64,000 nucleotides of DNA from Nematopogon swammerdamellus (GCA_946902875.1 OX336343.1:22119596-22183595), one strand, 5' to 3'; counted from the stretch's first letter, positions 11,141 through 22,368 are shown. The notes: a model not told the origin generated them from the letters alone. Made by a program: numbers and translations.

Positions 11141-11541
11141 CGGCGGGTGGCCGAGTGGTTTGGGCATAGGCTTCTCATGCGAGAGGTTCTCGGTTCGCAT
11201 CCGGTCGGCGTGTACCAATGAGTTTTTTCTGACGAAAAAATTTACGTGCATACCTACACCTGCTGCTACACCGTTCGGAACCGGTGTAAAACTTAAGGTC
11301 CCTTCCCTTGACCCTTACTAGGTGGTAGGCTGAAATTGTAGCCGACTGGGTTGCTACCACCTTACTGGATGTAAGATGGCCGCATAGCAGCCTCGGTTGT
11401 GTTCTCCTCTAGTCCAGTATAGCCAGCAATCCAGGGAAGTTCCCGGTATGGCACCTACCTTCTCGGAGGTGATATTGGCTAGTCAGAGTATGTGCTTTGG
11501 TCCCTCTGACTCAGCCACCCATACCGGATTACATAAAAAAA
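11141..11541 (+). mobile_element. Full-length SINE-A beside a zip splice donor
   Basis: The head CGGCGGGTGGCCGAGTGG is a tRNA-Ser/Leu-like A box. It is followed by CTCATGCGAGAGG and a diverged B box, then ACCAATGAGTTTTTTCTGAC. The body carries ACTAGGTGGTAGG, GATGGCCGCATAGCAGCC and TCTCGGAGGTGATATTGG, and the tail ends CCGGATTACATAAAAAAA. The A-tail ends 13 bp from the first intron base of the minus-strand zip exon. Confidence 0.93.
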
Positions 11542-11554
11542 TGTGTTTTCTCAC

Positions 11555-11711
11555 CTTGCAGCATAGACCGGTACGCTGTGTCTGTGATGGCGAAGACGTG
11601 AGGCGGCACCTCGTGCCGCTTGATGCCTTTGTACCGCTCCATTATCTTCTCCGTGTAGATGGGCAGCTTCTTGTACGGGTTCACCACCACGCAGAACAGC
11701 CCCGAGTATGT
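11555..11711 (-). CDS. zip: Non-muscle myosin heavy chain, motor-domain exon
   Basis: Internal coding exon of non-muscle myosin II heavy chain, upstream of the P-loop exon. On the minus strand the acceptor is CTCCTCTGCCGCAG|ACATAC and the donor CTGCAAG|GTGAGA. The 157 bp start in phase 0 and end in phase 1. They encode [20 protein letters not shown], then [20 protein letters not shown] and [12 protein letters not shown]. The last G pairs with AT of the next exon to give Asp. The residues match fly Zipper almost exactly and differ from muscle Mhc, which has a different NPYK context. The human MYH9 equivalent exon is, as I recall, also 157 bp. The exon before it, ending ...YYSGLIY in relatives, is not found between 11712 and 64000. 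Confidence 0.96.
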
Positions 11712-11844
11712 CTGCGGCAGAGGAGAAACAAAACATTTTTATTACATTGATATTCTACTTCAGGCGAGATTGCCCAAGTTATTTTTTTTACCATGTCAGA
11801 GTTGGCAACATCATCTATTAATTTAATACTCCTGTGAAATCAAT

Positions 11845-11935
11845 GAAATGAAAATATACTTTATTGCGCAAAAAGTGACAAAAGGCGGACTTAAAGCCTA
11901 AGGGCATTATCTGCCAGTCATACCTGGGATTGTGA
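11845..11935 (-). mobile_element. LINE 3'-end fragment
   Basis: The minus strand ends TTTTTGCGCAATAAAGTATA after GGCAGATAATGCCCTTAGGC. A similar end with CTGGCAGAGATTG occurs at about 38750-38830. These look like LINE 3' UTRs with a built-in AATAAA. Confidence 0.5.
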
Positions 11936-12029
11936 ATAGGGTTCTAGATGGGTAGTGCGGAAAATTAATTTTTTTCCCTGTGATGTCTGCTCATCTATCT
12001 GAGGATTTCATGAGGAGTATTCGGAGGAG

Positions 12030-12300
12030 CTGCTTTAACGCGATTCCGCCGTCCCCATTCCACCTACGCACTACGCGTACTGGGCAGGGGAAGCACCCGT
12101 ATTCAATCTACCTACCACGGATGGATCTACCAACCGGTAGCGTAGGTAGGTATTTTATTCACAGAACCGGGAAAATGTGGTACGCACTCCTTACCCATCT
12201 ATTTCCGCCCAAGTACAGCTTGGGGTTTTCAAAAGGAGCGTAAAAAGGCTCATGTCAGTCCGACATGGCATTCCTGATCCCCGTGTGCATCAATTCCTAG
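12030..12300 (+). pseudogene. LINE-F reverse transcriptase C-terminal relic
   Basis: Frames carry RTTRTGQGKHPYSIYLPRMD, FIHRTGKMWYALLTHLFPPK and YSLGVFKRSVKRL, characteristic of the C-terminus of a Jockey/CR1-like lepidopteran LINE. It then reads RHGIPDPRVH. Frameshifts separate the blocks, so it is inactive. Confidence 0.7.
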
Positions 12301-12309
12301 TACTTATCC

Positions 12310-12529
12310 TTACCTATAATAAAATGCAACGTCTGCTTTCTGTCTGTCTGAGTGTCTGTCTGTCCGCTTATAACTCGAGAACCACTGAACCGATTTTAAT
12401 AAAACAAAATTCTACGGATAGCTTGATTCTTCCCATCAACTATAGGCTACTTACTATCACGCTAAATAGCTTATGAGGTTAGCAGTGAAGTGAAATATGA
12501 GAGCGGGCGGAGTCGCGGGCACAGCTTGT
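12310..12529 (+). mobile_element. Degraded Helitron-like element
   Basis: CGTCTGCTTTCTGTCTGTCT, then CTTATAACTCGAGAACCACT and an end AGTCGCGGGCACAGCTTGT. The end resembles the Helitron hairpin and CTAG terminus but is mutated. Related text occurs at 39725-39850. Confidence 0.5.
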
Positions 12530-12552
12530 GAACCAATAAAATAAATAAATAA

Positions 12553-12905
12553 ACCCGGCCAAGTGCGAGTCGAGCTCGCGCACCGAGGGTTCCGTACCAC
12601 CAAATAATTGGCCGGTTTTTTATTATTTCTTGTTTTACTTTAGACTTTGCCATATAAACACACTAAGTTTGACGATTGTATGTATTACCATTCTACGATA
12701 AATCAAACACAAAAACATTGAAAAAACACGTTTCTTGTATGGAGACGCTTAAATTTTTACCCCTTGTTTTTGTATCTGCTAGGATATCCGGCATAACAAC
12801 GCAATATTCTGTGCAAAATTCAACCAATTCAAAAGATACAGCCCTAGACGAACTGACGGGGTATTATTAGTAATAGGGTCCCATACAGATACGGAATCCT
12901 AAAAA
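12553..12905 (+). repeat. GGGTTCC repeat, full-length copy
   Basis: It begins ACCCGGCCAAGTGCGAGTCG and GCGCACCGAGGGTTCCGTAC, and ends TAGTAATAGGGTCCCATACA, GATACGGAATCCTAAAAA. This abundant interspersed repeat of unknown class, common in Lepidoptera, carries no coding sequence. Confidence 0.8.
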
Positions 12906-13136
12906 TGTATACTGCTTGCTTATTTAATCACAAATTTCAAGGAGTCGTTGAATCTTATCCATCATGTTGGCATCAGTCGGCGGCGGTGACGCCAGCGCGC
13001 CATATCTAGACGAGCCGCAGATCAGAACTAATAATGACTAGATAGAGCAAGAGATTGTTCAGTTCAGTTAAATTTTTATAGTGTAACAATGTAGCACTTA
13101 ATACTATAGAATGTGTCAATATGTCTGTGTAAATTT

Positions 13137-13154
13137 GGCCCCACACGGTACAAG
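13137..13154 (-). repeat. Inverted copy of the SINE head start
   Basis: GGCCCCACACGGTAC is the reverse complement of the C-head start that follows immediately, giving a near-perfect palindrome across 13137-13169. Confidence 0.7.
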
Positions 13155-13481
13155 TACCGTGTGGGGCCGGTACTTTAAAGGAATAGCCCCACTGCATCTC
13201 TACCCGTGTATGTCGTAAAAGGCGACTAAGGGATATGACTCCCTTCTTATATCACTTGGTGGTAGGGTTTAACCCGCCCGGGTTGATACCACCGCACTGA
13301 ATGAAAGGTCGGTCGAAACGGCTATGTAAATAGTTTGTGTTTTCCGTCCAGTTTAGTGTAGCCGGCACGACCGAAGGGAAGCACTGACGTGGCACCAAGT
13401 TCACCCGGTGTTATGGGCTGACATCACGGATGTTGTAGGTGATGTAGCCAACCGTGTCAGTTTCCATAAAAAAAAAAAAAA
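13155..13481 (+). mobile_element. SINE-B with C-head, full length
   Basis: C-head (ACCGTGTGGGGCCGGTAC, AATAGCCCCACTGCATCTCT, GTCGTAAAAGGCGACTAAGG). Then the ACTTGGTGGTAGGGTTTAAC core, the body (TATGTAAATAGTTTGTG, TGTAGCCGGCACGACCG) and the end GTGTCAGTTTCCAT plus about 16 A. Confidence 0.93.
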
Positions 13482-13494
13482 TCTATTTTAAAGT

Positions 13495-13835
13495 ATGTTT
13501 TTATAATTTGTATAGAATTATTATTATACGTGAGAGAAAAGAGATTTTGTAAAATTTTAAAATTTCATCTAGCCTTCTATAGAATTTCTTAAATAATTTA
13601 AAACATAGTGACTATAAACATACAATCGATTAAAATGCATGAGCTAAAAATTCATTAATACGAGTAGCATAAAATATGACTGCCAATAAAATCGATTTTA
13701 CAGATTTTCGAAATCGTGGCAGCAGCGGTAGAGTTCTCAGTTCATGTGGTAAGTGATTGTAAAGCTTAATCTTCAAGTAGTCGGTCTCTTTTTGAGCTCG
13801 GGCCAGATGTCTTTGTGGCACTAGCTAGATAATGT
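13495..13835 (-). pseudogene. LINE-G C-terminal end and 3' UTR
   Basis: The minus strand encodes DYLKIKLYNHLPHELRTLPL, RFRKSVKSILL and INEFLAHAF. It is the same ORF end as at 33064-33216, but with two small insertions. The 3' UTR follows to about 13495. The sequence is typical of Jockey/CR1-like LINE ORF ends. Confidence 0.7.
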
Positions 13836-14155
13836 TGCCTTGCGCTAGCCAAAGAGCTTGTACGTCGTTGGCGCTAGCGGGATTGGGATTGAGCCATCAA
13901 GAGCGCTGCGTATAGGAAGGAAAACGCCCACAGCACAGATAACATACGGGCGTATAAAAAATATTTCGTCTATGTCCAGCTTTGGCCATAAGGCGGCGAC
14001 AGGCGTTCCGCTCGTAGGTCGTGATCCCACATCTAGTCCATTATTCCTCTCATCTATGGAACGAGCTGTGCGATAATCGGTAACAGCTTGCAGCTTCGAG
14101 CTCTTCACGGTTGGCCGTCCGCGCGACCGTGGTGGTGATCGATGGAAGGGATTTG
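13836..14155. other. Intron sequence, no gene
   Basis: Antiparallel ORFs of 87 and 72 codons overlap here. Neither shows a recognisable motif. Confidence 0.4.
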
Positions 14156-14163
14156 CTCTATTG

Positions 14164-14905
14164 CAGTGGTTCCCAATTATATTTTAATCTGTACCCCTTA
14201 GCGAATTTTCAGAGGCAAGTACACCTGAGCAAAATGTTTAAATAAAATAATTTTCATATGGTTGTTATTAAGCGGCGGGTGGCCGAGTGGTTTGGGCATC
14301 GGCTTCTCATGCGAGATGTCCGAGGTTCGAATCTGGCGAAAAAATTTACGTGCATACCTACACCTGCTGCTTCACCGTTCGGAACCGGTGTAAAACTGTA
14401 GGTCCCTTCCGTTGCCCCTTACTAGGTGGTAGGCTCAAATTGTAACCGACTGGGTTGGTACCACCGTACTGTATGTACGGTGGCCGCATAGCAGCCTCGG
14501 TTGTGTTCTCCTCTAGTCCAGTATAGCCAAGCCAGCAATCCAGGGAAGTCTCCGGTATGGCACCTACCTTCTCGGAGGTGATATTGACTGGTGCATGTGC
14601 TTTGGCCCCTCCGACTCAGGCATCCATACAGGATTACATAAAAAAAAATTATATTTACATAAGTAATAATTTGTTATTTATATCCATCGTATCAGTCATT
14701 TATTAGGTTCTAATATATACTTTAATACGAAAATAGGTTCCCATTCAAACATTGAACACAATTTTCACTAATGAGATAAGTGGGAACCTGTCTCTTTGCA
14801 TAAGATTGTAGAGGTAAACGTAGCCATTAAGTTCGCCCACAGGTACCCATTCTCTTGAGCCTGCGTACCCCTAGGGGTACGTGTACCACTATTTCGGAAC
14901 CTCTG
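14164..14905. mobile_element. hAT-type element with perfect 8-bp TSD
   Basis: Left end CAGTGGTTCCCAA, right end TTCGGAACCTCTG, imperfect inverted repeats of hAT type. Both sides carry CTCTATTG (14156-14163 and 14906-14913), an 8-bp target duplication. Without the nested SINE it is about 366 bp, with no transposase, so non-autonomous. Confidence 0.9.
14273..14648 (+). mobile_element. SINE-A nested in the hAT element
   Basis: It starts CGGCGGGTGGCCGAGTGG, has B-box GGTTCGAATCTGG, lacks the GTCGGCGTGTACCAATGAG stretch, and ends CCATACAGGATTACATAAAA. It is younger than its host element. Confidence 0.9.
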
Positions 14906-14913
14906 CTCTATTG

Positions 14914-15347
14914 CATCACGGGGACCGATCGACAACGAATCGCTAAACGGCCCGTCGTCCGTTTACGACTAAGTCTGGCCCCATTTCTTGCAAATATCCT
15001 CGGAAGACTTTATCAGAGGTCACACACGAAGCACCTATGAGGCTAATGCAGATTTATAGTATTCTAGCGTTTAGTCTCTGCCTAGCTTTTGTTATCTTCC
15101 TCGCACAAAGCCGGTAGTGGTTTTGAACGAAAGATATATTTATTAATATGTCGTATTTTATTCATTTATTAGCACATTCACATATTTACATTAATTTTAA
15201 ATATACAGATTATAAAAATACACCCCATATACTTAAAATTATTATAAAAATAATAAACGGAATACCGTCGGCGGCGGCGGGAGGCAAGTCGATTGTCATG
15301 TTTTGTTACATAATATCTATATTATTTCTTTATACACTGACATGACA
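14914..15347. other. Intron sequence, no gene
   Basis: AT-rich, with GGCGGCGGCGGGAGGC near 15270. Nothing else is supported. Confidence 0.45.
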
Positions 15348-15445
15348 GCACTGACATGGCACCTAGTTCACCCGGTGTTATGGGCTGACATCACGGACGT
15401 TGTAGGTGATGTAGCCAACCGTGTCAGTTTCCATAAAAAAAAAAA
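15348..15445 (+). mobile_element. SINE-B 3' end
   Basis: CACTGACATGGCACCTAGTT to GTGTCAGTTTCCAT plus poly-A; 5'-truncated. Confidence 0.85.
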
Positions 15446-15452
15446 TTCTTAG

Positions 15453-15526
15453 TACCGTGTGGGGCCGGTACTTTAAAATAATAGCCCCACTGCATCTCTC
15501 CCCGTGTATGTCGTAAAAGGCGACTA
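15453..15526 (+). mobile_element. Isolated C-head of SINE-B
   Basis: TACCGTGTGGGGCCGGTAC to GTCGTAAAAGGCGACT, then an abrupt switch to an inverted SINE-B body. A junction of this kind suggests template switching or recombination between copies. Confidence 0.8.
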
Positions 15527-15828
15527 GCACGGTTGGCTAGATCACCTACAACATCCGTGATGTCAGCCCATAACACCGGGTGAACTAAGTGCCATGTCAG
15601 TGCTTCCCTTCGGTCGTGCCGGCTACACTGGCTAACTGGACGGAAAACAGAAAACTATTTACATAGCCGTTTCGACCGACGTTTCATTCAGTGCGGTGGT
15701 ACAAAACCGGTCGGGTTGAACCCTACCACCTAGTAAAGTAAGAAAGGAAGGGACCTCCTACAGTTTTGCGTGAATCCGAACCACGGTCAGCCTCCAACGG
15801 CCGAGCGGTCACCCAACCGAGTCCGAGG
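15527..15828 (-). mobile_element. SINE-B body, inverted, with 5S-type remnant
   Basis: Reading minus: a 5S box C remnant, GGAGGCTGACCGTGGTTCGG, the TACTAGGTGGTAGGGTT core, the body, and GTAGGTGATCTAGCCAACCG at the left limit. Its A-tail is missing at the junction with the C-head. Confidence 0.8.
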
Positions 15829-15872
15829 GCCCCTCTTGACTCACCCAACTATGCCGGATGGCATAAAAAAAA
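15829..15872 (+). mobile_element. SINE-A 3'-end fragment
   Basis: CTTGACTCACCCAACTATGC then CGGATGGCATAAAAAAAA corresponds to the SINE-A terminus CGACTCAGCCACCCATACCG, GATTACATAAAA. Confidence 0.6.
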
Positions 15873-16000
15873 CTAGACGAGTTATTCTCAAAAAAGGAGG
15901 CAAACACATACACATGTCGCAAATAAGAAAACTTTAAAATCCACATGCAAGACGACCTCAATGTTCATTTGAAGTATATCCGTTCTTGAAACAACAGAAG

Positions 16001-16551
16001 GCTAAAGCTAAGCGCAAACTGCGGCGATCAAGGCGATCACGGTGGTGGCGGTGGCGGTGGCGATCAGATAGGTTATATGCAATTGTGTGTGCAAGCAAGC
16101 GCACACTGGCGCGATCGATCGCTGCACGCATGCGGTCAGTGCGCGGTCCGATCGCGGCGGTGGCGGCGGTGGCGATCAGATCGCGCCTGCAGCATCTGAT
16201 CGCGGGATAATCATAGGAACTGACGACAGGATGAGGAAATAATTATAAACGAGGTCTACAATCACTCAATTCTATGCAATACTGCTCACGCGGAATTCAA
16301 AACAAGTAAAACAAAAGTAAAAAAAAAGTAACAAATAAAAAAAAAGTTAAATTTAAGAGTAAAAAAAAGTTAAATTTCTTCAATTTTGTAGTTAAAAGTA
16401 CGAAAATTACGAAATTACGCAACCACCGCGGCACCACCGCCGTCGAATCTGCACGCTCTGATCTGCGCGACTTTTGAACGCCACCGCCACCGCTACATTG
16501 GCCGCCACCGCTATGACCGCCACCACCGCGCCAGTTTGAGCTTAGCTTTAC
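16001..16551. mobile_element. GC-rich inverted-repeat element
   Basis: Left end GCTAAAGCTAAGCGCAAACT, right end AGTTTGAGCTTAGCTTTAC. The arms contain GGTGGCGGTGGCGGTGGCGA and its complement, around an A-rich middle. No target duplication is certain. It looks like a non-autonomous DNA transposon, superfamily not assigned. Confidence 0.65.
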
Positions 16552-16808
16552 TCCGCTTCCCCGTGAATCATGGCACGGCGCAGACTCCGGATGGTGCGAG
16601 TTGTTACGGGCCTGCGCACGCGCAGACTGCGAGCAGCTTCCGGTTCGTTCTCGGAAACGACGCTCTATTTGGAGGCGAATCGATTGTATTGTAACGGTAA
16701 TAGGACTTGATGATTATCGCCGCTTTTAGCGTCGGGGAATTAGCGGCGCGATCTGATGAGGTCTGATTAGAGAGGAAGTGGAGTAGCGGCCGATAAATCC
16801 GCACGTGT

Positions 16809-16956
16809 CGTCGTCGGAAGGATGCATCGGAACAGCTATAATATCCCTTGAGACAGTCAGTCAGCCGTCGGAAGGATGCATCGAAACAGTTATAATATCC
16901 CTTGAGACAGTCAGTCAGCCAGCCGGAAGGATGCATCGAAACAGTTATAATATCCC
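16809..16956 (-). repeat. Minisatellite, about 57-bp unit, three units
   Basis: The units contain CGGAAGGATGCATCGAAACA, GTTATAATATCCC and TTGAGACAGTCAGTCAGCC. The last block equals the 3' flank of the RTE tail at 17533-17560, so the units seem to have grown from an RTE 3' end. Confidence 0.85.
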
Positions 16957-17520
16957 GAGGGGTTAGTAACTAGTACATGATACGTCATTGGTCACTGGAG
17001 CAAAAAGTGTACACCAGATTACCTGTAGGCAATATTACCAGGATTACCTTGTGATTTCCAGATTCCGTAGGATTCCAAAAATTCCTAGGGATTTCCAAGA
17101 TTATTTAAGGACGAACAAAGATTTCTATGGGATTACCAAAGATTTCTAAGGGATTACCAAAGATTTCTAGGATTACCAAAGATTCCAGCATTTCGTAAGA
17201 TTTCTAAGGACTACCAAAGATTCCTAGGGATTACCAAAGATTCCTAGAGGATTACCTAAGATAACCTGAGATTACCAAGACTTTGATCGGATTCCCAATG
17301 ATTCCCTTGGGATTCCTAGATTCCCTGCGATTACTCGGGACCGCCTAAGATTTCCAGATTCCTCGGACTCCCACCTAAGATTAGCTGAGATTACCAAGAC
17401 TTTGATCGGACTCCCAATGATTACCTTGGGATTCCTAGATTCCCTGCGATTACTTGAGACCGCCTAAGATTTCCAGATTCCTCGGACTCCCACCCAAGGT
17501 TACCTGAGATTACCAAACAA
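16957..17520. repeat. Degenerate GATTACC array
   Basis: Many diverged copies of GATTACCAAAGATTCCTAGG. The right part is two about 119-bp higher-order units (from 17271 and 17391), each with CAAGACTTTGATCGG, GATTCCTAGATTCCCTGCGA and CCTAAGATTTCCAGATTCCT. RTE-derived TTGAGACAGTCAGTCAG lies on both sides. Confidence 0.8.
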
Positions 17521-17539
17521 TTGCACACCCCTCGTAATA

Positions 17540-17765
17540 TCCCTTGAGACAGTCAGTCAGCAAGCGTGTAAGCGTCAACTGCTGGACATCAACCCTCTCC
17601 AATTTTCATCCAGTCCTTCCAGCATTCAAGATGTACGGAACCACCGCTTTCCACCGCCTTTCTCGATGTCGACGTCCCACGTGGCGGGTGGTCGTTACAC
17701 ACTCCGTTTTCCTGTTCGCGGTCGCCAGTGTAGGACACGGTTACTCCAACGGGTGTCGTTATGCG
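17540..17765 (-). pseudogene. RTE ORF C-terminal relic
   Basis: The minus strand matches the intact tail at 26082-26404: VSYTGDREQENGV-type DNA, then a region ending LTLTR and the CTGACTGACTG 3' end. Frameshifts and substitutions make it dead. Confidence 0.7.
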
Positions 17766-20700
17766 TGCGTATGGAATATGAAACCATGGACTTTAGCCAG
17801 GTGCAATGATGTCAATATTCCCAATTGCCGTGTACAAGCTAGCTAAATTGCCATTTATTCATCTTCAATCTCAAGTCACCCTTCAGACAAGTCGGCCTCG
17901 GCCATACAGAAGTCCGTCAAAATCCCAATAATTACAAATGTAAAGAGAACGCCACAGAGTGGAGGCCACACAAGACGACAGTGTCCATTTGACCCCAATG
18001 GACCCCGATGCACCGACGTGATTCGTTCCTGGACGTTAGCACCCCGACACCGCTGGCCGCAGCAGCAGCGGTGCACGGATCGATAAATTCATAAACATTA
18101 TTGAGAAACAGAGCGTAGAGAGAGACTGATTTGTTTGCGAACAATGAGTGCCTAGATGCAATGTGGGCGCAATGTGATTGAGAAGCGTTCATAGTTCTAA
18201 TCAAAGGCACGTGCATTGTGTTGCATGAACAACTTCCTATGATTTCCTTTCAAGGAATACGTAAATCTGATTTGCGAAAACAGCTGTATCGCTTATCAGC
18301 TGCGAGTAAATTGTGTTACCGTGTACGTATTAATACGCCAATTGAGCAAGGTAGGGAATATACATACATACAAACACTGATAGCTGTTACATTAATTCAA
18401 CTCAAGTATACAATACAACTTGAATACAACATACAACAAATTATGTAAACATTTTCTGAAATATTTTTACCAATAAATTTCTTTAACTTAGGTTTTGTGA
18501 CAATTCTTTATTCTTTATTCATCATCATCCATAAATCCATCACTGCACGCGGATTCGTCTTATTTTAACATTTAACATTTATCATTTTTCCAGTTCGATT
18601 ATCACAGCGAAGAAGAACTGGCAAGAAACTTCGCTGGATACTTTTTTTTACGTGGCTGCACAAACATGGATCACGTAATTCATCCTCCGGAAAGGTCTTA
18701 TCCATACAGTAAAACATAATGTTCGCAAAATCATACGATAAATAAAAAAATTGCCATCCTTCTGAGGCACTCGGGTAAAAAAAGAGCTCGTGTTTGCTTT
18801 CAACACGCACGTACGTTTGATTCTTATTTGATGTGGTGAGATTAGGAAGAAAATAACCCTTCCTATGTAGTCATGGATTTAATTTACACGTTTACGTAAG
18901 CAATTTAACGTTTATTAATTTCTGGAGACAATGACAAATATTATGACACCATCAGACTTTAATAAGCTATCTCCGTTTCATCTTCGCCGGCTCCAATCAA
19001 GTCGCATATCTAACTGGCAACATTCCTACTAATTGGTGCACAATTAATAAATATCGTAAATCAATTGGTGTCGCGAATTGTTATAAAATTGATAACTACG
19101 ATAACGCAGACGAAAAGTCAAATGTTAAAGGCGCACTTGCATAAGACGCAGATAGATTCATAGGTAAGAACTCTGCTTCATCTTTGACGAATAAAAAAAG
19201 AATGAAACTGAAAAATAAATGCATAAATAATAAATATGGTATCGCCACGGTTCTAAAAGGCTGGCAATATGGCCGCGACGTGCTCACGCCCGTGCTCCTC
19301 CATATTACCAAACTTACAAAATACTCGGCTACTGCTACGGACTTGCGCTAAGTCCACGGGGGCTATTCATCAGCAATTTATCTATACTAGCAATTTCTCA
19401 TGATCCGTCTCAGTCGCTCCAGCGGCCTTCTCAATGCTTCTAGTGAGACAGAGCTACTGCTATTTTAGCGATAATCGCTAATAAAGAATAGGCAGGCTGA
19501 ACCTTGGACATACGTGGCGGTAAAGGGCCTTGACCTGGGAACACTAAAGTTCTACAGGGGTGAATAGCGGTGGGACACCTAACAGGTCACTGCCAACGCA
19601 ACGTGTGCCCGGTGGTGGCGAACGTACGGGTGCAGTATCTTGGTAATGCGGGAGCTGCCTCTGAAGTGTGGAAGCGACCGAGAAGGAGGGCGCTCCACTT
19701 CATGAAAGACCTCGGGTGGTTGGAGTAGCACCACCTGAACGTCGAATGGTTCATCCTCAACAACAATGTCGTGTTAAAAATCTAAATGTACAAAATGTAT
19801 CAAAATTGTCAAAATTCGTTAGTGGGAAAACAGTAGTCAGACAATATTTTTGCGAGTAACAATTTGGAACTCTATGTTTGGATATGACTCATTGCGTTGT
19901 GAGCTGTGGCCCAAGATCATTCTTATTTCACCTAAGTACCTACTTTTCCACTTTTACACTTAACTCCTACAAGAAGCAGGCTTTCAAAGGAAATAAATCA
20001 ATCACCCCTATATATATATTCAAGATGCTTTTAATTTCTCCGTCAATCAAAATCGCAGAAGACAACGTAAACTATGGATAAAGACAACTTCAGCTGCCAT
20101 CGAAGGCGAAAAGCTTTTCAAGAGGATCAACCTCTAAGGGGAAGCACAAACCAGCTGACAAAGGCTCTCTCAGCAACTGCTTCGGCATGCCAGTTCAGAA
20201 TCCACACCAACTTCTCTAAGATGACTCGGAGCTTCATAGTAAGACTCGGCCCAAAACGTGTGCAGTGCGGAAAAATCAATGCGGAGGCGTTACAATTTAT
20301 AATGGTTGAAGTGTGTGTGCGTTCGCCTGAATACGGTTTAAATTCATAGAGATGGCAATCGGATGAATCTAAAATAAGTTGTGACATTACCTTGTGACAT
20401 TACATTACACAGGAAGAACGTTTATCATGAGAAGAGGTGTTTGATTATGTTTGTGTGTTCAAATGAGGGCATCAAGTAGTGAATACCTACTTCACAAGTA
20501 GTGAAGTACAAGTAGTGAAGTAGGTTTTAGGTTTTTAGGTTTTAGGTTTTTTTTATTATCATTCGTAGGCAAATAAATTTTGCACTTGAATTCGTTATCT
20601 TTCGAAATGTAACAACAATGAAAAACAATTAAACACAATGGAAACAATGACAAACAATGACAAGGGCTGTGCAGAACCAGATAAAAGACAAAAACAAGCT

Positions 20701-20988
20701 ATCTTATGCTTATAGACTACTACTGCACTTACCTAATACTACTACTATCTACATAAATTAGCGTTAATAAACTTGTCAATGTAATTTTTAAAACATGGTA
20801 CAATAGCATCAATAGAATTGTCAATATCCCTATCCTAAATCACAGATAAGCTGCGTTAAAAATTACTTATTTTATATATTATTATACTTAAATTAGGTAT
20901 TGTAGGCATACACTTTTTGTCGACTTCAAAATGTCAACAACACGCATAATAAGGCATTACGTCATGTCAATTCATGTGAATGCATACG
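17766..20988. other. Long intron stretch without recognised features
   Basis: 3.2 kb with no coding, RNA or clear transposon signature. Minor items are a GT/GA-rich segment around 19550-19760 with short ORFs and a local duplication of ACAAGTAGTGAAGTA near 20480-20525. ORFs up to 94 codons overlap on both strands and look like chance. Confidence 0.5.
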
Positions 20989-21228
20989 TTAGTGGTAAGG
21001 CGAAAATATGGAATGATCTTCCCGTGAAAGTGCTCCCTAGCTCATATAACCTGGGTAATCAAAAGGAGAGTCAATAAAATCAACGACAACCTTTTTTGTC
21101 ATCTAGTCGCTGGCATGGGACCTCGGTGAGCGTGATTTCGCGAGGAATAGTGTTATTGGCTGTGTCTGCATAACTGTCCGATGGACTCTTGGGCATAGCC
21201 ACTGTGCTAGTTATTTATAAAAAAAAAT
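20989..21228 (+). pseudogene. LINE-E 3' end
   Basis: GGCGAAAATATGGAATGATC and TCATATAACCTGGGTAATC encode the KIWN.LP / YNLG.F end seen at 29690. It is followed by GAGCGTGATTTCGCGAGGAA and a TTATTTATAAAAAAAAA tail. Confidence 0.75.
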
Positions 21229-21859
21229 ATATGAACAAATTTTCAAAGTCCCGTCTTTGGGATAAGGGAAAAACGCTCCTCCAAATTATTCTCCACAAAC
21301 GCTTGCTCGATATTGCGACAATTGACTTATACACGTGATTGTGCTTCATATCACAACTTGAATCCTTCTGCCCGGATATTTTTTTTTATTACCGATTTAT
21401 ACTTAATTACTCATACATGAATTCTCATCATTTGCATCAGTATAGGAGAGAATTTAGCCCGGCTCCTCTCCAACACCGGCTTACCGTGTAACTCTGGACT
21501 CACCAGTAACTCTGGACTCCCCTTGAATTCCTTACAAACTGTTTTCGCAATCTCTATGAATGCGGCTCTACGATGGAGCAGCAGCGCAAATTGAATTCTA
21601 AGCGCATCTCTTATCGTTTCTTTGTGGACGCCGACGGCAGATAGATAACCTCTCGACTTGCCGGCTGGCGAAGTCGCGTTGAGTCTCCTCTCTGTGTGCT
21701 TAGGAATTTGTGTCGGAGGGAGTTTTCAGATTGGAAGAATTCTAGTGGATTGCCGTGCTGTTTTCTATAGAATCGGCGTTGATCTTGTCGTTATCGATGC
21801 CAGATATGTTTGAAATGACTTACACGAATTAACAATAGCGTTGACAGGAAGTGGCTTCT

Positions 21860-22026
21860 AAAAAAACCGGCCAAGTGCGTGTCGAACTCGCGCACCGAGG
21901 ATTCCGTATCGCCATGTCATGGTCAGCGCCACTCACGCCATCTATGTATTAGTTAAAATGCTTCATACTCTTTTAGATAGATGGCGCGCATATACTTTTA
22001 GTTTCTTGTATGGGGGTCCCGTGAAT
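21860..22026 (+). repeat. GGGTTCC repeat, 3'-cut
   Basis: It begins AAAACCGGCCAAGTGCGTGT and runs to TTCTTGTATGGGGGTCCCGT, where the tandem-duplication joint cuts it. Confidence 0.75.
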
Positions 22027-22230
22027 TCGCGTTGAGTCTCCTCTCTGTGTGCTTAGGATAGGAATTTGTGCCGGAGGGAGTTTTCAGATTGGAAGAATTC
22101 TAGTGGATTGCCGTGCTGTTTTCTATAGAATCGGGGCAGATCTTGTCGTTATCGATGCCAGATATGTGTGAAATTACTTACTTATCGTTCAAAATAAATT
22201 TACAATAGCGCTGACTGGAGGTGGCTTCTA

Positions 22231-22368
22231 AAAAAAACCGGCCAAGTGCGAGTCGAACTCGGTTCCTTATCGCCATGTCATGGTTAGCGCCACTCACGCC
22301 ATCTATGACAGACAGACAGACGGCGTAGGCTTAGTAATAGGGACCCGTACCAGATACGGAACCCTAAC
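22231..22368 (+). repeat. GGGTTCC repeat, internally deleted
   Basis: It begins AAAACCGGCCAAGTGCGAGT and ends GACCCGTACCAGATACGGAA, CCCTAAC. The middle is reduced to a CAGACAGACAGACGGCG run. Confidence 0.8.

Noticed and set aside
18565..18810. 81-codon minus ORF as a gene
   Set aside because: No recognisable family, no matching splice sites identified, and comparable to background ORF lengths here.
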